From: a bacterium
GTDB lineage: Bacteria; Krumholzibacteriota; Krumholzibacteria; LZORAL124-64-63
Length of the DNA stretch: 9,493 nt
Direction of reading: 5' to 3'
NCBI GenBank assembly: GCA_016873405.1
Contig: VGXH01000041.1
Coordinates: forward strand, 1 to 9,493
Shown: one piece after another, positions 1 to 8,530 of the stretch
How the letters are laid out: each line of letters opens with the position of its first letter
Numbering within the stretch: position 1 is the stretch's first letter
Program-made: the position numbers and the translations under genes
The notes under the pieces: generated by a model
Told to the model about the DNA's origin: nothing
What the model saw: the letters and a program-made list of their open reading frames with translations, nothing else
The model's database searches: none

Positions 1-2394
1 GGCCCACGGCTTGTCCCACAGGAGGGGCGAACGCGTAAGCGCCGCCAGATTCGCCGTGTCGTCGTATTCCTCGCCGAACAGGGCCTGCAGATAGGCGCGG
101 TCGGCGGTGCTGTTGGTGCCGGTCGTGCGCTGGAGCTCGAGGCTGGCCGAGCCGCTGAGCCAGCGCGTGGTGCGTTTGACGACGGACACCTCGATGCCGA
201 GGCTGCGCGCCGAGTCCCCGTTGAAGTAGCGCACGGGGTTGATCGTCCGGGGCTCGGTATCGTTCGGATCCGAGGTCATTTCGGGCGTGATCTGCACCGG
301 GGCCATCGTGACGCTCTTCGCGTAGCCGAAGATGTCGCGATTGAAGAAGGTGATGCCCGCGCTCCAGAGTCCGCCGAACTCGTGCTGGATGCCGGTCTCG
401 TACTCGACCGTGATCTTCGGGTCCAGGTTCGGGTTGCCCAGCAACTGCACGTCGGCCGCGGTGTTGGCCGTCAACTGGGGGTAGACGTAGAGGAACCGCG
501 GCCACTGGCTGAAGTGGCCGTAGTTGAAGAAGAACTTGTCGCGCTCGGTGACCTTGAAGCTGAGGCCCAGGCGCGGCGACAAGCGCGCCTTCCAGTTCCG
601 CCCGAAGGCCCGGTAGGTGCCGGCGCCGAACTCCGCCGCCATGTCGTCGGTGATGAACAGGTACTCGTCGGGGTCGGCCATCACGGCCTCGACCTCGCGG
701 CCCGGCGCCCAGAAGTCGGCGCGCAGGCCTGCGTTCAGGATCAGGCCCCGGTAGTCCAGCTTGTCCTGGAAATAGGCCGAGCCGGTCATCGGGTGCGCCA
801 CGAAGATGTCCTGCCGGATGCCCAGCCGTCCCGGTGTCGGCGAGGCCAGTCCATAGGCGAGGTCGACGAGTTGGATCTCCGTCAGGGACAGGTCCATGCC
901 GGTCTTGAACTCGTTGTGGCCGCCGCCCATGAAGGTGTAGGCGCCCTTGAACGTGTACGATTCCGCATAGTGATCGTGCCAGCGGTCGGCGCTGCCCGTG
1001 CTGCCGAAATCCTGGCGACGGAACGGTTCGTAGGTGGTGAAATCGTCGTTGCCGTTCACGTTCGAGTGCTGACGCGTGAAGCTGCGACCGACCGACGCCT
1101 CGAACCACGACTTCTCGCCCAGCACCTGGCGGTAATAGGCCTGGCTCAGGATGTTCTCGTTGGTGAAGACCAGGTACTGGTCCAGCCGGTCCAGGAACGT
1201 GAACGGGTAGCCCTCGCCGCCGAGTTCGAAGCCCTGGCTGATGCTGACGTTGCGGCTGACGTTGAAGTTGAACTTGCGGTCCTGGTCCAGGATCCAGGTC
1301 CACTTCAGCATCCCGTTCCAGTTGTTGTCGGCCCGGGGCGTCCAGAAGGCGCCTTCGTACATGGGCGATCGCAGCCGTTCCTGCAGGCTGAAGATCGGCA
1401 GGTGGCCGTCCTTGGTGTCGAGGGAACCGCTGGCCAGGAGGTACTGCTTCCCCGGCAGGCGCAGGCCGAGGCGCCGCAAGCCGGCCGTGAAGGGATCCGG
1501 CCCCGAGACCGACGCCTTCAGCATATCGACGTTCTGGGGTTCGGCGAAATCGGTGTAGTCCCGCCAGTCCAGGTAGTCGTTCTTCGGCACCGGCCTGAGC
1601 AGGTAGTCACGCTTGAGGCTGACACGCGCCTCGAGGTAGTCGTTGCCTTCCTTCGTCGAGACGTTGACGACGCCGCTGACCGCCTGGCCGTGCTCGGCGT
1701 TGAAGCCGCCGGTGAGCACCTCGATCTCGTTGATGATCGCCGGGTCCATCTGGTAGCCGTAGCCGCCGCCGCTGAGCGGGTCGTTCACCGACATGCCGTC
1801 GACCATGAACATGGTGTCGTCGGCCCGGCCGCCGCGGATGTGGATCTGGTTGTCCTGCATCGTCACGCCGGGCTGCAGCGCGATCATGTCCACCATCTGG
1901 TCCAGCGGCATCGCCGACAGTTGCTGGGCGCTGAGGAAATGGCTGCTGCCGGTGCGATCCACCTCGATCAGCTCGCGCTCGGCGGCCACCTCGAGCGCCT
2001 CGGCGAGGATGGCCTGGACCTCGAGATGGAAATCGACGTTGGCCACCTCGCCCGGCGCGAGCGTGACCGTCTTCGTGCCCACCGCGTAGGAGATGTAGGA
2101 GGCCTTGACCGTGTACGTCCCGGCGCGCAACCCGCGCAGGATGTAGAAGCCGTCCGTGAAGGCCATCGTGCCGGAGTTGGTGCCGGCGATGAAGACGTTC
2201 GTGTACGGCATCGTTTCGCCGTTCTCGGCGTCGAAGATGCGGCCCTTGATGGTGCAGGGCGACAGGGGGTCGACCGCTCCGCCCGTCGCCGGGGGGGGCG
2301 CGCCGGCCGGCTGCGCGGACGCCGGCGGTCCCGTGAGCAGCGCCAGCAGGAGCACGGAGGCCGCGGTGGCGGCGCGGATACGTCCGTCCGTCAC
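1..2394 (-). CDS. TonB-dependent outer-membrane receptor with carboxypeptidase-regulatory-like N-terminal domain (3' end outside window)
   Basis: This gene likely encodes an outer-membrane beta-barrel that imports a ligand using TonB energy; the substrate is unknown. About 798 residues are visible and the barrel C-terminus lies beyond base 1. A signal peptide spans residues 1-27 (hydrophobic VLLLALL, cleavage after ASA). A carboxypeptidase-regulatory-like beta-sandwich covers about 48-125 (IKGRIFDAENGE, FTDGFYILRGLRAGTYTV). The plug domain follows at about 140-250 (LQPGV, IHIRGGRADDTMFMVDG, NDPLSGG, FNAEHGQAVSGVVNVSTK), then aromatic-rich barrel strands such as FFFNYGHFSQWPRF and LGNPNLDPKITVEYETG. 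I see no clear TonB box. The start is GTG at 2394, which shares GTGA with the lipoprotein stop; GGGAG lies 10 bases upstream (2409-2405). The architecture is SusC-like, but no SusD homologue is visible. The family call is firm; the ligand is unknown. Confidence 0.93.
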   Translation of the reverse strand, partial: MTDGRIRAATAASVLLLALLTGPPASAQPAGAPPPATGGAVDPLSPCTIKGRIFDAENGETMPYTNVFIAGTNSGTMAFTDGFYILRGLRAGTYTVKASYISYAVGTKTVTLAPGEVANVDFHLEVQAILAEALEVAAERELIEVDRTGSSHFLSAQQLSAMPLDQMVDMIALQPGVTMQDNQIHIRGGRADDTMFMVDGMSVNDPLSGGGYGYQMDPAIINEIEVLTGGFNAEHGQAVSGVVNVSTKEGNDYLEARVSLKRDYLLRPVPKNDYLDWRDYTDFAEPQNVDMLKASVSGPDPFTAGLRRLGLRLPGKQYLLASGSLDTKDGHLPIFSLQERLRSPMYEGAFWTPRADNNWNGMLKWTWILDQDRKFNFNVSRNVSISQGFELGGEGYPFTFLDRLDQYLVFTNENILSQAYYRQVLGEKSWFEASVGRSFTRQHSNVNGNDDFTTYEPFRRQDFGSTGSADRWHDHYAESYTFKGAYTFMGGGHNEFKTGMDLSLTEIQLVDLAYGLASPTPGRLGIRQDIFVAHPMTGSAYFQDKLDYRGLILNAGLRADFWAPGREVEAVMADPDEYLFITDDMAAEFGAGTYRAFGRNWKARLSPRLGLSFKVTERDKFFFNYGHFSQWPRFLYVYPQLTANTAADVQLLGNPNLDPKITVEYETGIQHEFGGLWSAGITFFNRDIFGYAKSVTMAPVQITPEMTSDPNDTEPRTINPVRYFNGDSARSLGIEVSVVKRTTRWLSGSASLELQRTTGTNSTADRAYLQALFGEEYDDTANLAALTRSPLLWDKPWA

Positions 2395-4004
2395 CGGTCG
2401 GCCACTCCCAGTTCGTTGTCGAGGGGGGCCTGCAGGACCGCCGAGGCCTGGGCCTGGTTGAAGCTCTCGACCTGCACGCTCAGGCCCACGAACCTCGCGA
2501 GCGGCGAGACGCCGCGCGCGGGCATCCGCATGCCGACCACCGGGTCGTACGGCGGCGAAGGGCGTCGCGGGTCGCCGTAGCAGTCGGTGCAGGTCTCCAT
2601 CCGGTAGAGGGCTTCGTTGTCGCCCGAAGCCAGGAGCGAGAGGCCGTAGCCGCCCACCTGCAGCGCGGTGGCGCTGGTCATGTCGGGCAGCGTCGAGGCG
2701 CCCTGGTGGAGCGCGGCGCGACCCGAGGGCAGGCGCAGCGGCGTGGCCGGGGCCGGCGTCGGGCTTACCCCCAGCACCGCCTGCACGAAGGCGTTCGACA
2801 GGCCGTTGGTCTGGCCCAGGAACCCGCGCGAGGAGTACAGCACGCGACCCGGCGGCGATCCGGCCGGCGGGAACAGGTACTGCTGCAGCACTCCCGGTAC
2901 GGTCGTGGCGGTCTTGAGATTGAGGCTGCCCGAGCCGCCGTCGGTCCAGAACACGACCTGGAACTTGCGGAACGTCTCCAGCAGCACGGCCGCGTCCTCG
3001 GGCCAGCCGAACCAGAACTGGTACTGATCCCAGCCGCCGGCGCCGAAGCGGGTGTCAAGCACGCCGGTGTAGAAGCCGCGCGCGGCGGGGGTCTGTCCCT
3101 CGCCGATGAACAGGACCGGGCCGGACGGCGCGCGGACCTCCCAGCTGTAGCTGAAATTCGCGTCGGAGGCCGCCTCGTCGCGGACAGAGACCCGGAGCCG
3201 GCGCGGCGAGCCCGGGAGCACGTTCCTGGCGAAGATCGAGAACTTCTTGATCTCGGCGCTGGAGTTGAACGGCACCCGCACCCAGCCCGTGTTCGGGTCC
3301 GCCAACGGGTCGGACTGGTCGCGCGTCTCCAGCGCTTCGCCGTCCCCGTCGGCAAAGGTGTAGCGGTAGAAGTCGTCCATCGTCGCGGCGCCGTCCAGAT
3401 CGAGGGCGAAGAGCCGGAAGCCCATCGCGCCCCAGTTGAAGTACGTCGTGTCGACGGCGGCCGCGGGGTTGGTCGTCACGTTGCCGTTGATGTCGCGGAA
3501 CTCGCGCTGCAGGTTGCGTCGGGGATCGAAGTCGCTCTGGAAATTCACCGCGGGCGGGAAGTTCCGCAGCGGGATGCGCTGCACGACAGTGTCGCTCACA
3601 GCGCCCCGGTCGTCGCGGCAGGCCAGGTAGATGGTCGCCTCGGCCCGGCCCTGGGCATCGGGCGTGAACGTCATCGTCGTTTCCGTGCGTGCGGTGGTCG
3701 TCCAGGGCGCGGGCACGTCGAACTGCGTGCGTACTGAGACGTGGAAATCGCGCACCCAGCCATCGACGTCCGAACCGCTCCAGCGGAACGTCCGCCGATA
3801 GTAGCTGGTCGGGTTCAGCTCGGCGCCAGGCGTCACCGGCCCGACGAAGAGCCGCGCCGCGGGCTTCTGGTTGGGGACCGTCGAGGGGTCGAACGGTTCG
3901 TTCGCGGCGCAGCCGGCGACGAGCGCAGCCACCGCCAGCGCCAAGCCCGGCGCCGCGAGGGATCGCCGCGCCGCAGCGAGCGGGTTTCCGGAGGACGTCT
4001 TCAC
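2391..4004 (-). CDS. Predicted lipoprotein of unknown function, coupled to the TonB-dependent receptor
   Basis: I do not recognise a named family. The product is 537 residues. It starts with a lipoprotein signal: two arginines (13-14), a hydrophobic Ala/Leu/Val core and lipobox LVAGC with Cys32, so it is probably lipidated and anchored in the outer membrane. Residues about 45-160 look like an Ig/FN3-type beta domain (FRWSGSDVDGWVRDFHVSV, then ACRDDRGAVSDT). Residues about 215-290 look like a second (YRYTFADGDGEAL, FARNVLPG). Residues about 295-355 begin VLFIGEG, are very aromatic and end FQVVFWTDGG, which suggests an alpha/beta domain. A CxxC pair (Cys472, Cys475) sits near the C-terminus. 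The GTG start at 4004 overlaps the upstream stop by GTGA, and the stop overlaps the receptor start the same way. A surface partner of the receptor, perhaps in ligand capture, is inferred from position only. Confidence 0.85.
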   Translation of the reverse strand: MKTSSGNPLAAARRSLAAPGLALAVAALVAGCAANEPFDPSTVPNQKPAARLFVGPVTPGAELNPTSYYRRTFRWSGSDVDGWVRDFHVSVRTQFDVPAPWTTTARTETTMTFTPDAQGRAEATIYLACRDDRGAVSDTVVQRIPLRNFPPAVNFQSDFDPRRNLQREFRDINGNVTTNPAAAVDTTYFNWGAMGFRLFALDLDGAATMDDFYRYTFADGDGEALETRDQSDPLADPNTGWVRVPFNSSAEIKKFSIFARNVLPGSPRRLRVSVRDEAASDANFSYSWEVRAPSGPVLFIGEGQTPAARGFYTGVLDTRFGAGGWDQYQFWFGWPEDAAVLLETFRKFQVVFWTDGGSGSLNLKTATTVPGVLQQYLFPPAGSPPGRVLYSSRGFLGQTNGLSNAFVQAVLGVSPTPAPATPLRLPSGRAALHQGASTLPDMTSATALQVGGYGLSLLASGDNEALYRMETCTDCYGDPRRPSPPYDPVVGMRMPARGVSPLARFVGLSVQVESFNQAQASAVLQAPLDNELGVADR

Positions 4005-6054
4005 TTGATGATCACCAGCTTCCCGCGCTGGACCTCGCCCGTGGCGTGGTCGGTCACGACGAAGACGTAGAGCCCGGTGGCGATGGCGCGCACGGGTTCG
4101 CTGATCAGGTCCCACGCCGCCTGCCCCGAACTGGGGTCGTCGTGCTCGATCGTCTTGATCACGTCGCCCGCCAGCGTGAAGACCTGGATCCGGCAGCGCG
4201 GGGGCAGGCCCGTGAACCACAGCTTGCGCCCGATCTCTTCGATGCCCGCGTTGGTGCGCGAGTCGAACATCGACGCTGCGCGGTACGGATTGGGATAGAC
4301 CGAGACGCCGCCAGCCAGGCCGCTCGCCGCCGCCGGGCCGGGGTACACCAGTCGCGAGTTCTCGTTGAAGCCGCTCTCGAACTCCGGCAGGCCGGCCTCG
4401 ATGTCCGGCGCGCTGAACGCGGTGACCGCGTACCAGTACGGGAAGCCGTCGAGAAGTCCCGTATCCACGAAACGTCGCCGGCCGTCTTCCCCTCGCGGCG
4501 GCAACCCGGTGTCGAAACCCACGCCGTCGATGCGGTCGAACTGCGCGACCAGGGTCGTAGTGCGGAACGGATCGCCGGGGATGGCCCGGCCCTGGTAGCG
4601 GTAGATGCGGTAGCCCTGGAAGTCCTCGCGGCCCGTGATGGCGCTGATGTGGTGTTCCGGCGAGCGCAGGGCGCTGTCGATCGGCAGCGGCTGGCCGCCG
4701 CTGTCCAGGGAGTCGCCGGACGCCCAGGCGATGACGACCGAGTTGTTCTCCGTCGCGAACTCCGGTAACGGCGACGGCGGGCCCGCCGGGATCGTGAAGC
4801 CCTCGTCGTACGCCACCTGGGCGACCTTGCCGTGCGCCAGCAGGCTCAGCGAATCGGGCGCCGCCACGATGGCGAACGTGACGGTCAGGGTGTCGCCCGG
4901 CGCCCAGGAATGGCACGGGCCGGTCGACATCAACGTGACCCAATTCGACTGGGCGCTGAAATCCGCTTCCCCGGTCTCGCCCACGTCGAAATTCCCGTTC
5001 GCCATGATCTGGTACTTGCCCGGCAGGATCGTGCCCGGCGCGTCGGGGGCCTCGTACTCGTCATCGCGCGCCGGAACGCCGCGGAAGCGCCAGGCATTGT
5101 ACGACACCGGCCGCACGCCGGGCGCGGGCGTCGGCGCGCGGTTGGTCCCCAGCAGCCGGTAGCCGATCCAACTCGTGGCCAGCCCTTCGTCACCGTCGGC
5201 GTCGTGTTCGTAGGCCATCCAGATGTCGGGGTCCGACGGGACCGTGAACGTCTCGTCAACCTGCCCCACCGGGCCCCAGGCGCCGTTGTAGTCGTCCCAG
5301 TAGTCCCAGCGCAACGGGGCCTGGGGATCGTAGGGGGTCCGGTGCTCGGTGTTGCCGACCGTCGTATCGACCCACAGGCCGAGATAGACATCGGTCAACT
5401 CGCTGCCGCCCGTGCCCAGCGAATCCCCGGTGATGTTGACCAGCGTGTAGTCGAGGATCACGAAATCGTCGGCGTACGGGTTGCCCCAAGCCAGCGCGCG
5501 CAGGCGGACCTCGATTCCCAGAGGCGTGTGGTTGCCCGACGGGGAGTCCATGTAATCGTGCATGTACATCTCGAAGTGCTGGGTGGCCAGCGAGCGGATG
5601 TCGTAGTTCGCCGAGTTCTGGCTGTTGGACCATTCCCGCACGAAATTCTTGGGATTGCCGGCGTTCTCGTCGTCGTAGAAGTTGGTCAGCTCACGGATGT
5701 CGTAGTTCGCCGAGTTCTGGCTGTTGGACCATTCCCGCACGAAATTCTTGGGATTGCCGGCGTTCTCGTCGTCGTAGAAGTTGGTCAGCTCACGGATGTC
5801 GTCGCCTTCCTGCAGCCCGTTCGCGTCCTGCGCGCCGCTCGTGACGTGCACGCTCCCGTCGGCGGCCCGGGCGCCCACCCACAGCCCGCCGCGGTAGATG
5901 TGCTCGACATTGCTGTTGAGCGGGTACTCGCACGAGGGCTGGTTGCGGTTGCTGAAGGCGGTGCCGAAGTAGCCCAGGTTCGTGAGCGTCAGGCCCACCA
6001 GGCCGACAAAAGCAGCAGTACCGCCGCGCGGGTGGGAAAGGAACGACGCTGCAT
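4001..6054 (-). CDS. Secreted beta-rich protein with FN3-like region and FlgD-like/Por-secretion-like C-terminal domain; apparent frameshift near its start
   Basis: The uninterrupted frame runs from a GTG at 5998 to the stop at 4001 (665 residues), but that start has no signal peptide or ribosome binding site. An ATG at 6054 with GGAG nine bases upstream opens a textbook signal peptide (MQRRSFPTRAAVLLLLSAWW) in the neighbouring frame, which hits TGA at 5991-5989. Restoring one base, for example in the GGG run at 5993-5995 of the complement, joins the two into about 684 residues. The body (numbered from 5998) has LTNLGYFGTAF and YRGGLWVGA at the N-terminus, a HTPLGIEV...DDFVILDYTLVNI segment, an FN3-like region (about 450-560: FQGYRIYR, PYWYAVTAF), and a C-terminal domain from about 567 (VYPNPYR, FTLAGDVIKTIEH, GLYVFVVTD, GKLVIIK). 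That last domain resembles FlgD-Ig or type IX sorting tails. It is first in the operon. Function is unknown; surface display or secretion is inferred. Confidence 0.82.
5595..5802. repeat. Perfect in-frame tandem duplication, 99-bp period, about 2.1 copies
   Basis: Bases 5595-5703 and 5694-5802 are identical over 109 positions. The array ends where 5594 differs from 5693 and where 5803 differs from 5704. In the secreted protein it repeats a 33-residue block, starting DIRELTNFYDDENAG and ending REWSNSQNSANY, with no frame disruption. The 10-mer cggatgtcgt occurs at 5595, 5694 and 5793. A single-copy ancestor would therefore have had this 10-mer at both ends, which suits duplication by slippage or unequal exchange. 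Complete identity points to a very recent event or to an assembly artefact. It is a coding duplication, not a CRISPR or mobile element. Confidence 0.97.
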
Positions 6055-6063
6055 CAACGGCGA

Positions 6064-6067
6064 CTCC
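6064..6067 (-). promoter_or_regulatory. Ribosome binding site (GGAG) supporting the ATG at 6054
   Basis: GGAG on the minus strand lies nine bases upstream of the ATG at 6054-6052. The GTG at 5998 has no comparable purine-rich motif. This is the main reason for placing the true start of the secreted protein at 6054 despite the frame break downstream. Confidence 0.65.
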
Positions 6068-6172
6068 GAGAACCCCGGCTGCCCGGGCGGGGCGGCCGGA
6101 ACCGGGTGCGTGGGGAACCCCGGCCGGCGCGGCGGGCCGTCTTGCCGAAGCGCGCCCGCCGACTGAGATTGG

Positions 6173-6193
6173 CCCCGGGCCTCGCGCCCGGGG
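6173..6193. other. GC-rich inverted repeat (8-bp stem, 5-nt loop) in the divergent intergenic region
   Basis: The arms ccccgggc (6173-6180) and gcccgggg (6186-6193) pair perfectly around the loop ctcgc. Neither strand has a T-tract after it, so it does not look like an intrinsic terminator. If the leftward promoter at 6233-6202 is real, the hairpin lies at or near the extreme 5' end of the envelope-operon mRNA, where it could stabilise the transcript. As duplex DNA it could instead be an operator between the divergent operons. The structure is visible; either role is inference. Confidence 0.5.
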
Positions 6194-6201
6194 AAGTCGC
6201 G

Positions 6202-6233
6202 CAAAGTTACCTTCCCCACTCGGCCCGTGTCAA
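6202..6233 (-). promoter_or_regulatory. Possible promoter of the leftward envelope operon
   Basis: On the minus strand a perfect TTGACA (6233-6228) is followed after 18 bases by TAACTT (6209-6204), which extends to TAACTTTG (6209-6202). The first part fits a sigma70-type -35 box with a mediocre -10. The extended element also fits the TAnnTTTG -7 consensus known from Bacteroidetes, with a TTG about 21 bases upstream. Transcription would begin near 6197 and leave an untranslated leader of about 140 bases before the ATG at 6054. In sequence this GC-rich such matches are uncommon but can occur by chance. Confidence 0.4.
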
Positions 6234-6253
6234 TCGGAGCCGCAGCACACGCC

Positions 6254-6257
6254 GGAG
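6254..6257 (+). promoter_or_regulatory. pabB: Ribosome binding site (GGAG) deciding the pabB start
   Basis: GGAG ends six bases before the ATG at 6264. The frame is open back to 5982, but that upstream stretch overlaps the start of the divergent envelope gene and has no PabB-like sequence, so 6264 is preferred. Confidence 0.7.
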
Positions 6258-6263
6258 CCGCAC

Positions 6264-7855
6264 ATGGACCTCGGATTCCCTGCCAGCTGCACCTGCGTCG
6301 CGGTCGAGGCGGTCGGGGCGGCGGCGCCCATCTGGCGTCTGCCGACGGCGATGCCCCCCGGCGCCCCCGTCTTCCTTCTGGACAGCGCCTTGTCGGACGG
6401 GCGACTCGGCCGGTGGTCGTTCGCCGGCGGCGAGCCGGTCGCGCTGCTGGCGGGCTGGCGCCGCGAACCGTCCGGATCGGGCCTGGACCTGGAGTTGACC
6501 ATCTGGCGCGAACCGGACGGCGCGCGGGCGACCCCGCCGCGACGCCGGCGGTGGCTTGGCGACCCCTATCTTGCGCTGCGGTCCCTGCGCGACGCCTACG
6601 CGCCGGACCCGCCCGCGCCGCGGCATGAGTGCCCGTTCGGCGGCGGTCTGGTCGGGTGGTTCGGCTACGGAGTCGCCTGGGCGCATGAGCGGCTGCCCCG
6701 CCGCGACGCCGGCGCCGCCGATCGCGGTCCCGTGCCCGACCTGCTGGTCATGGTCTGCGACGACGTCGTGCGGCACGAGCATGCGACCGGGAGGACGACC
6801 CTGGCGCTGACCGGCCGCGGCCCGGATACCGCCGCCGCGGCGCGGGACCTGGACCACCGTCGACACGAATGGCGTGAGCGCCTGGCGCGGATGCGGCCGG
6901 AGGCGGACGCCGGCGCGGCGGGGGTCCGCGCCGCCACGGCCGAATCCCGCCCGGCGGCCCCCGGCGCCGAGCCGGACCTGTCCGGCCTGGCGACCGTCTG
7001 CGACGAGGCCGCGTACCTTGCGGCGGTGGCGCGCTGCCGTGAGCACATCCGCGCCGGCGACGCCTTCGAGATCTGCCTGACGCGGCAGTTGTCGGCGCCC
7101 TTGGCGGCCGATCCGTGGGATCTCTATGCCGCGCTGCGGGCGATCAACCCGGCGCCGTTCGCCGCCTACCTCCGCTGGGGCGACGTCTGCGTGGCCGGCG
7201 CCTCGCCCGAGCGCTTCCTCCGTTGCACGGCCGACGGCCGCCTCGAGAGCCGCCCCATCAAGGGCACCCGTCCGCGCGGCGCCACCCCGCGCGCCGACGA
7301 GGCCCTGCGCTCCGAGCTAGCCGGTGCCGTGAAGGACAACGCCGAGAACACGATGATCGTCGACCTCGTGCGCAGCGACCTCGGGCGCGTGGCGCGCATC
7401 GGCAGCGTGGCCGTGCCCGAACTGCGCGTCGTCGAATCCTACGCCACGGTCCACCAGCTGGTCTCGACCGTCACCGCGCGGTTGAAGCCGGGCTGCGATG
7501 CGCTCGACGCCGTGCGCGCCTGCTTCCCGGGCGGCTCGATGACCGGCGCGCCCAAGCTCGAGGCGATGGCCATCATCGAGGCGCTGGAGCCGGCGCCGCG
7601 CGGCGTCTACGCCGGCGCGCTGGGCTGGCTGGGCTGGGACGGGGCCCTGGACCTGAGCATCGTCATCCGCACGTTCGTCTGCGCGGGCGGCCAGGTGTCG
7701 TTCGGCACCGGCGGCGCCGTCACCGCCGACTCGGACCCCGGCGCCGAGTACCGCGAGAGCCTGGACAAGGCGCGCGCGCTGGTCGCGGCCCTGCGCGCGG
7801 CCGGCGCGATCGGCGTCCCGGGCGCCGCGGGATCGTCAGCCGGGAGGAAGCCCGC

Positions 7856-7859
<4 letters not shown>
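6264..7859 (+). CDS. pabB: Aminodeoxychorismate synthase component I (PabB)
   Basis: The 531-residue product should convert chorismate plus ammonia (delivered by PabA) to 4-amino-4-deoxychorismate in the cytoplasm, for p-aminobenzoate and folate synthesis. The N-terminal region carries FLLDSA...LGRWSFAGGEP (about 37-60), the TrpE/PabB N-terminal signature. The chorismate-binding domain occupies about 335 C-terminal residues, with PIKGTRPRG (331-339), DNAENTMIVDLVRSDLGRV (358-376), FPGGSMTGAPK (421-431) and SDPGAEYRES (490-499). Lys333 in PIKGT marks PabB: in E. coli PabB the equivalent lysine takes part in catalysis, whereas TrpE has PIAGT. VRSDLG replaces the usual RNDLG, a mild change. The stop overlaps the pabA start by ATGA, so the subunits are probably coupled and made in equal amounts. 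No pabC is visible. An anthranilate synthase role is less likely but not excluded by sequence alone. Confidence 0.93.
7842..7850 (+). promoter_or_regulatory. pabA: Strong ribosome binding site for pabA inside the pabB 3' end
   Basis: GGGAGGAAG (7842-7850) lies five bases upstream of the pabA ATG at 7856 and within pabB codons. Together with the ATGA overlap it supports reinitiation plus independent ribosome entry at pabA. Confidence 0.75.
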
Positions 7860-8485
<626 letters not shown>

Positions 8486-8530
8486 CCCTGACCAGCGGCG
8501 AAGGTCCGACCGCGCCCCCCGCCGTTGCCG

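Noticed and set aside
382..2580. Plus-strand open frame of 732 codons, and similar long frames opposite the envelope genes (2706-3737, 3689-4768, 4832-6166).
   Set aside because: They lie antisense to a continuous frame with clear receptor, lipoprotein and FlgD-like signatures. Their products are low-complexity Arg/Val/Ala/Glu strings without recognisable motifs, as expected for antisense frames in GC-rich DNA.
4005..4943. Upstream extension of the lipoprotein frame to an ATG at 4943.
   Set aside because: The added 313 codons overlap the secreted-protein gene antiparallel in frame use and have no homology-like features. The signal peptide with LVAGC lipobox begins exactly at the GTG at 4004.
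5595..5802. Repeat as a CRISPR array or mobile-element terminal repeat.
   Set aside because: There are only about two contiguous copies with no spacers. They are in frame inside a coding region, with no transposase nearby.
6173..6193. GC hairpin as an intrinsic terminator.
   Set aside because: No T-tract follows on either strand, and both neighbouring genes diverge from this region, so no transcript would be expected to end here.
5982..6263. Extension of the PabB frame upstream to an ATG at 5982.
   Set aside because: It would overlap the divergent secreted-protein start. The added residues are Pro/Gly/Arg-rich with no family similarity, and GGAG sits correctly before 6264.
8486..8530. Terminator between the convergent pabA and protease genes.
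   Set aside because: Only a weak 5-bp GC stem with a loop of about 19 bases can be drawn, with no T-run on either strand.
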